64,000 nucleotides of DNA from Diplodia intermedia (Eukaryota; Ascomycota; Dothideomycetes; Botryosphaeriales; Botryosphaeriaceae), in assembly GCA_021495925.1 (NCBI GenBank), contig JAKEKT010000095.1, positions 62,001-126,000 on the forward strand, given 5' to 3'. The notes under the pieces were generated by a model, which did no database searches, had not been told where the DNA came from, and saw only the letters and a list, made by a program, of their open reading frames with translations. Position 1 is the first letter of the stretch. Each line of letters opens with the position of its first letter. This document shows, piece after piece, positions 33,126-44,389 of this stretch. The translations under genes and the position numbers were made by a program.

Positions 33126-34562
33126 ATGACCGGACCAGCAACAACAACAACCTCTCCAACCATGGACACCACCACCACCACTTCCGCCGCACCCAACAAA
33201 GCAACCCTCTACCCCAAAATCCCCAACGACATCCGCCCCCTCATCCGCACCCTAAAGGAACACCTCCGCAGCACCGATGCCACCCAACCAAGAGGCGGCC
33301 GCAGAAGCGAAGAAGCGCTCCGCATGACGGGCACGGTCAAGCTGCACGGCACGCACGCCGACATCCGGGTCGACCTCGCCGCGGGCGCCGGCGCCGTCGT
33401 CGCGCAGTCGCGCAACAACGCCGCCCTCACGCCGGCCAGGGACAACTTCGGCTTCGCCGCGTTCTGCGTCGAGCGGCGGCCCGCCATCGTGGAGCTGGCG
33501 GGGCGGGTGCGCGGGCGATGGCGTGAGCTGGGGCGGGAGTGGGGGAGGGGGCCTGCTCGTCGCATCTGCAAGAAGGACGACGGCGACGATGACGAGAAGG
33601 AGGAGGAAGAGGAGGAGGAGAAAAAGAACGACGACGACGACGACGACCGAAACATCACCGTCATCCTCGCCGGCGAGTGGATCGGGAACGGGATCCAGGC
33701 GCGGCCGCACACGGCCATCCGCAACCTCTCCCCGCGCCTCTTCGTCCTCTGCGGCATCCGCGTCGTCGTCGACGGCGCCGGGGCCCCGCCGGAAGAAGAA
33801 GAAGAAGAATATCACCGCCGCGTCAAGGCCGCCGCCATGTGGGAGCCCATCGAGCGCTACGCCGACATCGCCGACGAGCCCGCGCGCCTCTACAACATCA
33901 GCCGCGGCGGCTTCTTCCACCTCCAGCTCAAGGTGACGACGACCCACGACGGCTACGACAACGACGAGGACAACGACAACGACTCATTGCACAAATACGG
34001 CAACGTCACCACCGCCGCCGACGTCGCTTCCTTCCTCGCCGAAGCCCGGCGCCTGACCGACGCGGTGCACGCGCGCTGCCCGTTCGGGGCCTCGCTGGGC
34101 GCCGAGGGCCCGGGCGAGGGCATCGTGTGGACGCCGGGTCCGATGCGGGGGGACCGGGAGCTCGACGACGTGCCGAACGTGCCCGGCTTCTGGCTGAAGA
34201 CGAAGGCGGAGGACTTCGAGGGCGGCAGGCCGAGGAGGAGGGATCCGAACGAGCAGGCTCCGGCTAGAGATGAGGTTAAGGAGAGGGTCGTGGAGGCCTT
34301 CTTGCGACGGGCCTGCTATCAGGGTAGGCTCGAGCAGGGCTGGGACTACCTGCGGGAAATGCATGTGGAGAGGGACGTAAAGGGCCTGGGGAGGTTCCTG
34401 TCTTGGGTCCTGGATGATATCCAGGTGGAGGAGAAGGAGGAGATTGCCGAGTTGAAGCTCAGTGGGAGTTGGAAGAAGGGGGCTATTAATCTGGCGAGGA
34501 CTTGGTATTTGAGGCAGCTCGAAAAGGGAAATGGAAACAGGGATGAGGCGGCGACTGTCTGA
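33126..34562 (+). CDS. Rnl2-type RNA ligase domain protein
   Basis: This is a single exon of 478 aa. Nucleotidyltransferase motifs of the T4 Rnl2 group appear in order: motif I VKLHGTHAD with the candidate AMP-accepting Lys72, SRNNAALTPARDNFGF after it, GEWIGNGIQ around Glu184, motif IV EGIVW at 331-335, and motif V WLKTKAEDF around 356-364. Such enzymes seal RNA ends through a protein-AMP intermediate; activity here is inferred. A highly acidic insert (about residues 150-176, Asp/Glu/Lys only) separates motif I from motif III, and two shorter acidic loops follow at about 222-228 and 275-287. About 100 C-terminal residues form a predicted helical domain. Another possible ATG is at 33162. Third positions are strongly GC-biased in the ligase core. 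Confidence 0.8.
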   Translation: MTGPATTTTSPTMDTTTTTSAAPNKATLYPKIPNDIRPLIRTLKEHLRSTDATQPRGGRRSEEALRMTGTVKLHGTHADIRVDLAAGAGAVVAQSRNNAALTPARDNFGFAAFCVERRPAIVELAGRVRGRWRELGREWGRGPARRICKKDDGDDDEKEEEEEEEKKNDDDDDDRNITVILAGEWIGNGIQARPHTAIRNLSPRLFVLCGIRVVVDGAGAPPEEEEEEYHRRVKAAAMWEPIERYADIADEPARLYNISRGGFFHLQLKVTTTHDGYDNDEDNDNDSLHKYGNVTTAADVASFLAEARRLTDAVHARCPFGASLGAEGPGEGIVWTPGPMRGDRELDDVPNVPGFWLKTKAEDFEGGRPRRRDPNEQAPARDEVKERVVEAFLRRACYQGRLEQGWDYLREMHVERDVKGLGRFLSWVLDDIQVEEKEEIAELKLSGSWKKGAINLARTWYLRQLEKGNGNRDEAATV

Positions 34563-35552
34563 GCTTCCACTGCATAGGTTGGTTGGGGTCAGTGAAAGAC
34601 TGCACGGTGTGCTCTGGTATTTTTTTTAGCATTCCTTTTCCCTTCGAGTTTGTTGTTCAAGAGTATAGACTGGTGTACCGAGTAAGGAATAGTTGCAGTT
34701 TAGAGATGCCATTGGTGCATTGGACACAGAGAAGAGAGAGGTTTATGGTATTCGATAGATTGCGTTTTCATGAGCGGATAATATAAGATTCGTTTGGTAA
34801 TGGTTTCGGTTGGATTCCATTGGTGAGTTGTGGTTTTTTTTTTTTTTTTTTTGAGTTTAAGAGCCAACGAAGGGCCCAGCCCATAGTTGTTACCGACTGT
34901 GTGGCTTCTACAGGCTGCGCTTCAAAGCGCGTATCCTGTCTAATCCGTAAAGTATTTACGCCGAAGTTAGAAAGGTTGCAGCTCCTGTACAAAGAGCAAA
35001 TGCGTGCTGAAGATCGAAACTGTACTGCTGAGCTGTTCCACCCTGGAACCGCCGCGCCGCTGCGGCTTGCTGGGATCCGTGAAACCACCAATGATCCTCA
35101 TCTCTTACCTCAGTCCTCTTTCTGTTTGGGGCCATGACAGCACTTGATGAGCGGCCTCAAAGCTCAAGAAGTAGTGGTTTATCCTCCGATGCTTTTTCGT
35201 AGATCTGATCGTACATTCGTGTCCGTTGGTAGCCTTCGTTCAACCCTCCCCAGCCACCGTTACCGCTGCATCTTTGACGAACTCCACATGCAAAGACTGA
35301 GTCCCGGTGCGGCGTTCGGCGATGGCTGGAGACAGATGTCTTCCAGCATAGTTTGTTGTCCTTGGCTCTGGGGTAGATTGCTCTTGGCCACGCTCATCCA
35401 GAAATCCCGATGAAGCAACACGGGTGCAGGATACGTGCAGCGAGCTTGACGAACAGCCGCAGATCCGCAACACCCGCTCGCAACATCATCCAACCGAAAC
35501 ACCCAGCGTCATCCGTTCTCGTCCTTGAAGAGACGAAGCTGACGCGAAGCCA
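34563..35552. other. Convergent interval, ligase gene / Zn2Cys6 gene
   Basis: This holds the two 3' flanks. AT-richer than the neighbouring genes. The only clear feature is the poly-T run listed separately. Confidence 0.55.
34834..34852. repeat. Poly-T run of 19
   Basis: An uninterrupted T homopolymer lies in the 3' flank of the ligase-like gene. Confidence 0.9.
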
Positions 35553-36912
35553 CTACGACGGCACCCAGCCGATCTCCTCGATGGGCCACCTGAGCAAGGC
35601 GCGGTAATAGGGATCCAGCTGGCCGTAGATGAGCGAGATGAGGTGGGTGCCCCACCCCTTAACCCACCACAGCGAGTCAAGGCGGTGCAGCAGCGCGCTG
35701 TAGTAGCCGAAGATGAGCAATGCGTGCGGGCGGAACTGAGTCAGCAGCGCGAGGTATTCGTCTGAGACACGGTAGATCCAGATGAATATGGAACGGACCT
35801 CGCTGTCCGTGGCGCGCGAGCCGGAGCGGCGCGAGAAGTAGGCGTAGGCGCGCGACAGCTTGTCCGTCGCCTCGAGGTAGACGCGCAGCTCGTCGGGAAT
35901 GTCGGCGTTGCCGTCGGTGTCGGCGGCATCCGGGTCGGCGTTGAAGTCGCGCTGCAGGAAGCGGCGCAGCGTCTTGAGATGCTCCTGCTCCTGGTCCTCG
36001 GGCGGCGGGCCGTCCTCCTCGGCCAGCTCCGAGTCCAGCACCGGCACGTTGGCGCGGTGCACCATGCCGGCGATGTTGTCGGAGAGGATCCACTCGCGCG
36101 ACGTGTCGGCCACGGAGCTGACTCCCCGCAGCAGGAACAGCCAATTCGTAATGCCGCCGCTGCCGTCGCCGCCCACGATCAGGAAGTCGTTGGGCCGCCG
36201 CGGCGTCGCGAGAGACAGCACCGCCGTCAGCACCGCGAAGACGAACACGGCCGACCCGTTCTCGGGCGTCAGGTTCTGCAGCATCTCCATGGGCTCGCGC
36301 AAGCTGAGGCGGTGCTGTGCCAAGGCGCGCTCGACGTAGAAGTCGCGCGCGTCGGGCTCCTGCTTGAATTGGGCCATGTGCAGCCCCGACACGGCCAGCA
36401 GCGCGCGCAGCACGAAGTCGTGGCGGAAGGCGATGCGCGGCACCTCGAGCCGCCAGAGATTGCGGATCTCGGGGATGGACGACATGGTGTGCGACGTCGA
36501 GGTGATGAAGTTGTACATCAACTCCAGGTCGACGACATTGAGCGCCAAGCCGGGGTCCTGGTCGTGGTACAGCGGGGTCGGGCTGCCCATCATGAAGCGC
36601 GGGTCAATGGGCGGCATGTCGCCGTCGCCGTCGCCCATGCTGGTGTCCTGCGGCGACGTCGAGCCGCATGCTTGGGTGTTGGTTGCGGGCGACTGTGGAG
36701 TCGTCGCCGGCGTCGAGTCCAGGTAGTCGCACCGTATGCGGTGCTTGACACAGTTGCCACACTCGGGCTTTACCTCATCGCACTGCGGGGACGTGAGCGG
36801 GCAGGCAGGGGTGCGATCGAGGCTGCTTTGCACTCACCTTGACCTTGCGCCGCTTGCAGTTGGTGCAGCCCGTCCTGGACTTGCGGTGACCCTTGCGCGG
36901 CCGAGGAGGCAT
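35553..36912 (-). CDS. Zn2Cys6 fungal transcription factor
   Basis: Exons are 36838-36912 and 35553-36782 (434 aa). The binuclear zinc cluster spans the intron: GCTNCKRRKVK in exon 1 and CDEVKPECGNC in exon 2, giving the C-x2-C-x6-C-x6-C-x2-C-x6-C spacing. A basic RPRKGHRKSR segment precedes it. The rest resembles the fungal-specific transcription factor domain: ELMYNFITSTSHTMS, RIAFRHDFVLRALLAVSGLHMA and AVFVFAVLTAVLSLA helices, then an acidic linker and a C-terminal helical half. It probably binds CGG-type half sites in the nucleus. Targets are unknown and no metabolic cluster adjoins it. The Pro/Ser/Thr linker after the zinc cluster is typical. Confidence 0.93.
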
Positions 36913-37428
36913 CGTCGGTTGTTGAGGCTTGTCGAGCCGGCAGTGGAGCAGACGGGCGTGCCTCTGTTTATCAAGGTGTTGCAGCAAGGACGCCGTGTAG
37001 TGGCAGGTGCCTGGCTCCAGACAGCAAAAGCTAAAATTAGGCGCTATTCGACGCAGCTAAGATGCCCCTCAAGTTAAGCCTCACGACGCGTCAAAGCGAC
37101 ACACCAATCACGGGCCGCTCAAATGGCGCGGAAGTCTGGGATCCGGCTGATCCGAGCACAGCCCTATCACGCTCCGCCCTCGCCCGCCATCTTCCGAGGC
37201 TTGGCTCATTTGCTTAGAACCTATGTTTAGCTGCTAAAATCCATCTATGCGTCCAGCCTGCTAATGCTAGTCACCGCCCGGCCTCTTGGCTCGAGCCGGT
37301 GCGTAAACTCAGAATCCTGCCGCTCGCGTGCTGCTCCAATCGAAACGCCCGTGCCTGCGTTCCGCCGTCTTGCCCATGATCCAGCCATCCAGAACGCCAG
37401 TGCATCTATTGTACAGCCAGTGCTGGAC
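36913..37428. other. Promoter of the Zn2Cys6 gene and 3' flank of the RSC9 gene
   Basis: Both neighbours are on the minus strand. No further feature is recognised. Confidence 0.55.
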
Positions 37429-40400
37429 TCAACCCCCCGCACTGCTAATGTCCCGCAGGAGATCAAAGATCCCCTCCTTCAGCGATTGGTTGTGCGCCAT
37501 GACGAAGAACAGATCGTCCTTTACCGGCGCGAACACCCGTCTCACCCAGCCCCCCTCTCCAGCCTCCATGTCCGTGTCCTCGCCGGGCCCCTTGCTGGCT
37601 TGCGCCGCCATCGTGCTCAGCCGCCTGGCAAGATTACGTAGTACCATTGCAGATGCCCCAGACAGGCTCTGCGCAACACTTCGCTCGTCCATTGCTGTAT
37701 TGAGCCACCTGATCTCGCTGCTCTGATCTCCTCTGACGTTTCCACGCAGAGACCCAACCGCTCCGTGATACTGTTGAGCTTCCGGCGCAGAACTACCAGT
37801 CTGGTTGTGTTGGTTCCGTATTTGCGACTTCTCCGAGCTGTCCGGCAGATGCGTCTGCACATGCTTTCCAACCTCAAAGACCGTGGGCTCCTCGCCTGCC
37901 CTGCCAAAGTGCAAGCAGCCTGCCCACCGGCAGTCCAGCTTCTTCGGCTTCTCGTTTGCCTCGCTACCCTCGCTAATTCCGTTGGTAGCGGGCTCCTCAA
38001 CCTGCCATTTCCCATTCGAATCTTTGCTGAGCCCAAGATGCGTCTGCAAGACATGCTCCCATATCTGCTTCGGTTCTTTTACAAACTCACCACACTCCTC
38101 TCCCCCAGCTTGCGAGCCTGAGGGAAATGAAGGTGGCGACACCCATCGGCACTTGATGTACGGCCGGTTCCTCAGGTCCACTGGGATAGTCCGGGGCCGG
38201 ATACCCTTGATGGTGTATTTTTGCACGCCTCCGGCAGTAATGACTTGCGCTGCTGCTGAGGGGAACGTGTTAGAAACATTGGTGATGAAATCTTTAGCGG
38301 CCATCATAGGCTTTGGCGCCTTTGCCGGAGTCGCAGGTGGTGCCGTGCTTCCAGGTGTCGAAGGCAATGACGACGATTGCTGCTGAGTTGTGAGCTTCTG
38401 GATAGGTGCCTGGAAAGCCGCGTTGTAGGCTGTCCAGAGGGCGATCTGCGTGATTTCTCCCGAGGAATCCTCTTCGAAGCACGTCTTGAGCCTGCAGCAA
38501 AGTTAGATTATATAGGTACGGGGAGGCTAGAAACAAACCATTGCGAGCTACGATCAGGTTCGTCGAGAGATAGTAGCTGATCGATGATCGAAGTGGCAAG
38601 CTTCGGTGCCGTCTCAGCCGCAGTGTTGGTTGGCTTGCCTGGTGCCTTCGTCGGTACTGGTAGCCTGATTGTCTGTGCATTGTAGAGCAGTAGCCTGACC
38701 AGTTGCTTCACAAGCCCCTCAACGTCAGTGTGCTGCGTCAACGTCTCCACATTTTCGGTGGTGGCAGTGTAAAGGTAAAGGAAGTCCAGGCATGCTTCAC
38801 GTAACTGCTCATCTTCCACTAGCAGCCACTCGCACACGTGCTGAATGACCTGGGGTGGTACGTTGATCAGTTCGTATCTCGGATTCGCGTTCATTGCTAT
38901 CCGAGACAAGGCCCGTAGCGCAGTAATAATGGTTCCACGATCGCTAGAATCCAGCTGGGCAAGCAGCGTCTGATACAGGTGATGTTCCGAGTTAAGGATC
39001 CAATATCTGGACAACTGCTCGGCGATTTCGAGCGCGTAGTGCTTCAGCTCAATGACAGAAGACCGGGGAGGAAGGTTGAGAGCAATGGTGATGAAATCCT
39101 GAATCAATGGCAACTGGGCAACGTAGTGAGCGTTCGCCTCAAGCATCACAAGGTTACGAATGACCAGCCCGGCCTCATTGACGCGGCCAAGCGACTCGCT
39201 GAATTCTCTGGTCTGCACGTCGTCTGTAAAGTCCAGCAGCGGGTGCGATCGGATTTTCTGGAGCAACTTCGCCGTTCCACTGATCGCATTCAGCGTATCA
39301 TTGCTTTCCAGAGACTCGTCCTCGTTGTAGCAAATCTCCCAATGGAACCCGTAAAAGAGCGTGCTGACGTCGAGAAGCCGGCCAATTAGAGCTTCAGCGA
39401 GGCCGGGGAAGCCGTCGAACCGATATTTGTCTCCTCGCTCGTGTGAAATCTTCACGAGGTGATGCAGAGCGTAAGCTTGTTCTTCGACGTTGCCCGATTG
39501 GAGGGAAAGTAGGGCCCTGATGTATATGTTTGGTCCGGTAAAGCCAGCTGCAGAGCGAGTGCGCAATTAGCGCTGAACCCAAAGTAAAATGCGCACGACA
39601 ACTTACTTCCTGGCAGCATCATCCCCTTGTTCTGCGGAGGCTGCCTCGCGTACCTGCTCGTCATCCTGCTGCGGAGGCCGCGGAAGTGCTCTGGGTTGTT
39701 GCTGGGCGTCATAACAGGCTTGACGTTCGAAGGGACGACCGGCTTCGGCTCATAGTTCGCGATGATGCTCATGCTGTTACCGCCTCCGCTGAAAGAGCCA
39801 TTGGGCTGCGGGTATGATCCTGGGGTAGGGGAGTTGTGCTGGCCTGAAGAGCGCGTTTGTCTTGACGAGACCTCTGGCTGGAAGAGAACGCGCTGGGGCG
39901 GGGCCTGTCGAAGAGCTGCAGAGCGTGGGTTAGTCGTTTCTGGAGATTGATTGCCCATGGCGAGATTGAGGGTCAGACGTTGGTGACTTGGGGTCGAGGG
40001 GTAGGAATGATGGGTGACCAAACAAGGCGCACGCGTTTGACACCACTCACCTCGAGTCACGCGTCCGGTACTACCGGGGGGACCATCGAGATCCATCTTG
40101 TCCTCCTTCGGTGTTTTCTGGGGTTCGTCCTCCGATTCGTCGCTGTCTTTATCTTGGCCGTTCGTCAGGCTCTCGAGCTCGCGATTGTTTGAAGCGGAGA
40201 AGTTCTCCCTGGTGCGCCTAAGAAGGTCGCCGCCCTTTGCAGAGACGTGCTCGAGGATCTCCTTTGGCGGAGGCTCCTTGCCGTGGAAATGCTTGATCTC
40301 GTATGCTCTGGGTTGCGTTAGCAACGAAGTCGATGCGGCGTTCTGACGGCACGTACGCAAGGTTCTTGTAGTAGGCCTTCTTGACGATGAAAGCCTGGGT

Positions 40401-40719
40401 TGTAGGATTCTGGTCGGGAGGAATGAAGTCGGCGGCGATGCGGCGCCAGGCGAGTTTGTTGTTCTTGGTATCGGAGACCTTGTCGTATCCACCTTCCTCG
40501 CAGACACGTTGGTACAGTTGAAACAGGTTCAGGTGCCGCTGACCGACTTTCGGTTCGCGGTCGAGCGTGGTGCTAGGCCAAGGTTAGAGGCAGGCGGCAA
40601 GCAAGGGAGGGGCGGAGCGTGTACCCTCTCTTTGCGTGGTAATCTTCAAGCTTGTTCATGAAGTCGTCATACTCAGGCGTGCGCTCGATCGAGGATTCGC
40701 GCGGCCTCTCTGGCGCCAT
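37429..40719 (-). CDS. RSC9: RSC chromatin-remodelling complex subunit Rsc9 (ARID2-like)
   Basis: Six exons, 40625-40719, 40357-40572, 40051-40307, 39607-39915, 38539-39547 and 37429-38491, encode 982 aa. Rsc9 is an ARID-containing subunit of the RSC remodeler, which moves nucleosomes at promoters; the animal counterpart is ARID2 in PBAF. The ARID domain occupies about residues 17-105 (YDDFMNKLEDYHAKRG, LNLFQLYQRVCEEGGY, WRRIAADF). A Ser/Pro-rich linker follows, then a long armadillo-like helical region and an RFX-like segment (IALWTAYNAAF). Near the C-terminus are two C2H2-like pairs, one from CRWVSPP to HVLQTH and one from CRWAGC to HVQTH. The fifth intron uses a weak GTTTGT donor but keeps frame. 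The start ATG gives MAPERPRES. Confidence 0.92.
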
Positions 40720-41115
40720 GGTGACTGGCGGGCTGAGCTGATTCGTGCGATTGGAGCGGCCGGCGCGCGGGGCGGAGAGGGTAGCGCGTGCGGAGGAGAT
40801 GGGCACCGGGCGAGACGCGCGCGCTCGTCAAGGCTCGGTGGAGGAGATGCGCGGCGATGCGACTGAGACGCCTGAGCTCGCTCGCTGCTTCGCGACGCCC
40901 ATGTCCGCCCGGCCCAAAAACCGCCAGGGCCCGCGTTCGCCAGCGATTCCCAAACCGGCACTAGCGCCAATCGCCCGCAGCCGCCTTCCTGTTGCCTCGC
41001 TCAACACCACAGCCCGCATCATCACTCGCAGCGGAGCGTCCAGCGTTCAAATCCCCCCGCCATCCTGCTCACGTCTGGGCTGCAGACATCCACAAGTCCG
41101 CTAGAGACTGTCGAG
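40720..41115. promoter_or_regulatory. Shared divergent promoter, RSC9 / Rec114-like gene
   Basis: 396 bp separate the two divergent start codons, so both promoters must lie here or overlap the genes. The DNA is GC-rich and no TATA box is evident on either side. Confidence 0.5.
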
Positions 41116-42589
41116 ATGGCCATGTCCTTCCACCTGAGGAAGTACTCGTTCACTGACACGGCCGAGAAGCCTTTCGAGTGGGAGCATGAGATGAGTCCTG
41201 GGCTCACTCTCACGTTCGCTCCGCCGCATCTGAAAATCACCATCGGCAAAAAAGTGTTGGTACGGCTGACTCTCGCGAGTCAGTCCGACCCCTTCTGAGC
41301 GACCTGACTGACACGCTCCCGTCTCCCAGGATTCAATGGACGTGCATCAAAAAGTGCAGCAGACGAAGGCCCAGCTCGCAACCATGCAGGCAGATGGTGC
41401 ACCCCTTCGCAATGACGATCTGCCTATCTCAGCCATGACCCGCCCTAACCAGCCAGCTCTTGGGATTTTGTACAAGAAATCTTCGAGAAAAGTGAGCCTC
41501 GACAATTTTCCAGACATCTATTAAGTTAATCCGACTTTCCAGACTCGGCGCATGCAGCTCACTTTCAACTCTACGAGTGACGCCAAGGTTGCCTACGATC
41601 TCATTGTGCGCTCAGGCGTCAAGATGTTCACCAGTAGAGCTTCATTTGGACCGCCAGCTTCAGACGCTCCAGCTCGACCGTCTTCGCAGGTTACAACAGA
41701 GACTCGACCAAGCAGTGCTATGAACATTACACCTTCACAACCTGCTGCCATGGGAGCTTCTGATTTTTCTTCATCTCCGCCTGGTATGCGGCGCCTTGCA
41801 CTACACAACTCCTTACGAGACTATACGGGCGACCAGATCATTTTTGGTCAACACAACAGATCCGATGGAGGCGATCTGCGACCCTCAACAGCGCCAGCTG
41901 CTAGTTTCAGCTCGGGTCTCCTGGACATGCTACCTCCCAGGCGCGAACTCCCCTTCTCACGGCCAGACTCCCGCGACTCCGGCAACCTCAGCAAATCAGG
42001 AGATTACTTTGTGGGATCTCAAGTTGCTAACGACAGACGGCCATCTTCAAGCAGCCGCCCCTCTACTGCCAATTTGCCTCCACTTAAAGCTCCGACATAT
42101 GTCATGCGCTCCACTACAGCCAGACATAATGAACAGTCTGCCACTGATATGCCACCCCCGCTTTCTTCTCAGTCCTCCACGAGCCAGTACTTTAGCAAAC
42201 CACCGGCTCCAGCGCCTCATACACCTAGTTCAGAAAGCTTGCTCGGCCTACGTCCGGGGTCATCGCCACTGAAAAGACCATTAGTTGACATCACTGAAAG
42301 CAACGAGCCGTCACACAGGCAGAGGCAGCCCTACGGAAACGACGAAGCAGCAGCCAATCGGATCAGGCCGTCGGGCTGCGCGGATAATGAAGAATTAACT
42401 GATATGGTCAGAAATGCCACCCAACCAGATGCCTCCAGACGCCTTCAGTCGTATGCAGCGCAGCCTCAGAATGTCAGAGAAGACATGCTCAATGACTTCT
42501 TCGTGGATTGCATTGAAGACGATGCCTTTCTCACACTCTGTGAGGATATGGCCGCCAACTGGCGCCGCATCGGCCTAGGGTTGCAGTAA
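41116..42589 (+). CDS. Putative Rec114-like meiotic recombination protein
   Basis: Exons are 41116-41259, 41330-41491 and 41543-42589 (450 aa), all joined in phase 0. The N-terminal about 125 residues look like a split PH-type beta fold (HLRKYSFTDTAEKPFEWEH, LTLTFAPPHLKITIG, ALGILYKKSSRK, MQLTFNSTSDAKVAYDLI). A long disordered Ser/Pro region follows. The end is a helical module, NDFFVDCIEDDAFLTLCEDM, then WRRIGLG. This order matches what is known of fungal Rec114/Rec7, which with Mei4 supports Spo11-dependent double-strand breaks. The sequence is fast-evolving and my assignment rests on pattern, so it is tentative. A second ATG at 41122 is equally possible. Confidence 0.6.
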
Positions 42590-44155
42590 TTCGTTGCTCT
42601 TCATGCGTGGTTCTAAAAGTGCTTCTGACGTGTCGCTGCGTTCAGGTGGAAGAGATATGTTGTGTTTTGAGAAGAACACGGAAAGAGACAAATGACTAAC
42701 TGCGCATATTGACCGAAGCTCATCCATCATCGCAAGGACCTCAGGTGCTGATGATTTCAATTTTTCCGACAAGCTGGCTTCAGAAGTATGAAGATCAAAA
42801 TTTCAGTTTGTCTCCGTATCACATTTTTTTTTCTTTTCGGGGGTTTGATAACCAGTCGCCATTTCTGCTTTACTGACAGTGAGCGTTGTTAAAAGGCCTG
42901 GATCAATAGTAGAGCTTAAGTACAGTAATGTCTACTCTTCTCCGCGACGTGCTGTTCAATCTGGCTTTATACGTACCCTTAGTATTCTGAAAACCTTGCA
43001 AAAGAAGCTTCAAACACGCTTCTCTCTCCAGATGCTCCAATATTGTTTCAGTTCCAATGATGATCTTTTTGAATTGTGAATTGGCTACCTTTCAGGCTTC
43101 TGCCAGCGAAGCGATACATCGACAACCCTCCCGGCCACGCTGCCAAAGAGTCAAAGACGCAGCTACATAAACGCAGATCTTAGGGTAGCCAGTGTTCTTC
43201 AGATTGAGTCCATTGGTAGGCTTGATGGTGACCGAATACTTGGGATCGTAGGTTGAGTGCTTTGTTCCCGTGCGAGGCACCCTCAAGGCTGCATGAAGCC
43301 GGCCCTGCCACATGCCCAACCGCATTTCGCCAGCGCGATGCGTTCATGCACGTGAGGGATGCTCATGTCAGCTGCATCACGCTGTGATCGGAGGTCTTCG
43401 ACACAGATAAAAAGAGAGACGGCCAGGCTTGAGAGAGCAGATTAATCTCCGCCAGATTCTGAGTAGCCAAGGTTGGCGCTTACCGGATCGGAAAAGCGAC
43501 TGGTTGTGGTTGGGCTTCCTTTTTTGCTGGCAAGAGCGGCAATGGTCACATCCTTTGGAAGAGCTCATACTTGATCGCTAATCATGGAGACGTTCATCAT
43601 CTCTAATAAATGTTGTCCTTCCTAAATGTTTGAAGAAAGAGACTGGACGACACAGGAGATGCTGAACTAAAGTTGTAAAGTCACTCGGTGAGGTATGAAT
43701 GCGGCTGGCTTCTGGGAGCGAGGCCACAAAGTTTGAAGTATTTTTTGTAGGCATTTCCATATGCTCGCCAAACAATGCCAATCACCGAGTCATCTGGAAG
43801 AGAGGATTTTTTGAACTGTTTGGTATAAACTGATTACTTCTCAGGTCATATATACAAAGAAAAAATGCAGAAAAAGGGGGACTCCCTATCGGGATATCTC
43901 ATCAAGGCACATTAAGCCACCCAAAAAAAAAAAAGACAAAAGAAAAGCGAACGCCAAGTCCATGCAAAACCCCCCTCATGCCCAAGCCTCAATCCTCCCC
44001 ATCAGCTCGACGACCTCCCGCGCATCGTCGCCGGCCCTCTTGATCCTTCTCCGCCTCGCGACGTCGTCCTGCCAGTCGCCGACCTCCCAGGCGGCGCTGA
44101 TGCCCGCCGTGCTCCTCCCCATGCCGTCGACGGCGATGACCAGCGGCGCGGCAAG
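42590..44155. other. 1.57-kb interval without a confident gene
   Basis: Small minus-strand frames at 42575-42772 and 43092-43325 have protein-like composition but no start, splice or homology support. The plus strand around 43916-43945 is A-rich. Confidence 0.45.
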
Positions 44156-44389
44156 TCAGATGCCGGTGCGCTTGAGCACGTACATGGCCATGAACGGCCA
44201 GCCCAGCAGCGCGGTGCCGACGGGCACGTACCACGACGCGGTGCGCATGAACTTGTTGGCGTAGAAGCCGTAGTTGACGGCGTGCATCTGCGCCCGGTTG
44301 ACCGGGTACCGCCCGTGCGGGTGCGGCTCCGCGACGAGGTTGCGGGCGCTGCGCAGGAAGGCGCGGATGGGCGAGGCGCGGAAGCTCAT
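44156..44389 (-). CDS. Small protein with one membrane segment, probably mitochondrial (77 aa)
   Basis: This is a single exon. The N-terminus MSFRASPIRAFLRSARNL is amphipathic and Arg/Ser-rich with no acidic residue, as in mitochondrial presequences. A conserved-looking middle (HPHGRYPVNRAQMHAVNYGFYANKF) leads to one hydrophobic segment (about 53-71, WYVPVGTALLGWPFMAMYVL) and a KRTGI end. Size and layout fit an accessory subunit of an inner-membrane respiratory or ATP synthase complex, but I cannot name it. No intron is needed. Confidence 0.65.
   Translation of the reverse strand: MSFRASPIRAFLRSARNLVAEPHPHGRYPVNRAQMHAVNYGFYANKFMRTASWYVPVGTALLGWPFMAMYVLKRTGI

Noticed and set aside
35979..36842. 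287-codon plus-strand frame opposite the Zn2Cys6 gene
   Set aside because: It is antisense to a gene with a complete zinc cluster and transcription-factor domain. The translation is His/Arg/Val repeats typical of a reversed GC-rich frame.
43092..43325. 77-codon minus-strand frame with protein-like composition
   Set aside because: No neighbouring exon, no recognised family, and no promoter or splice context. It could be real but cannot be supported from sequence alone.
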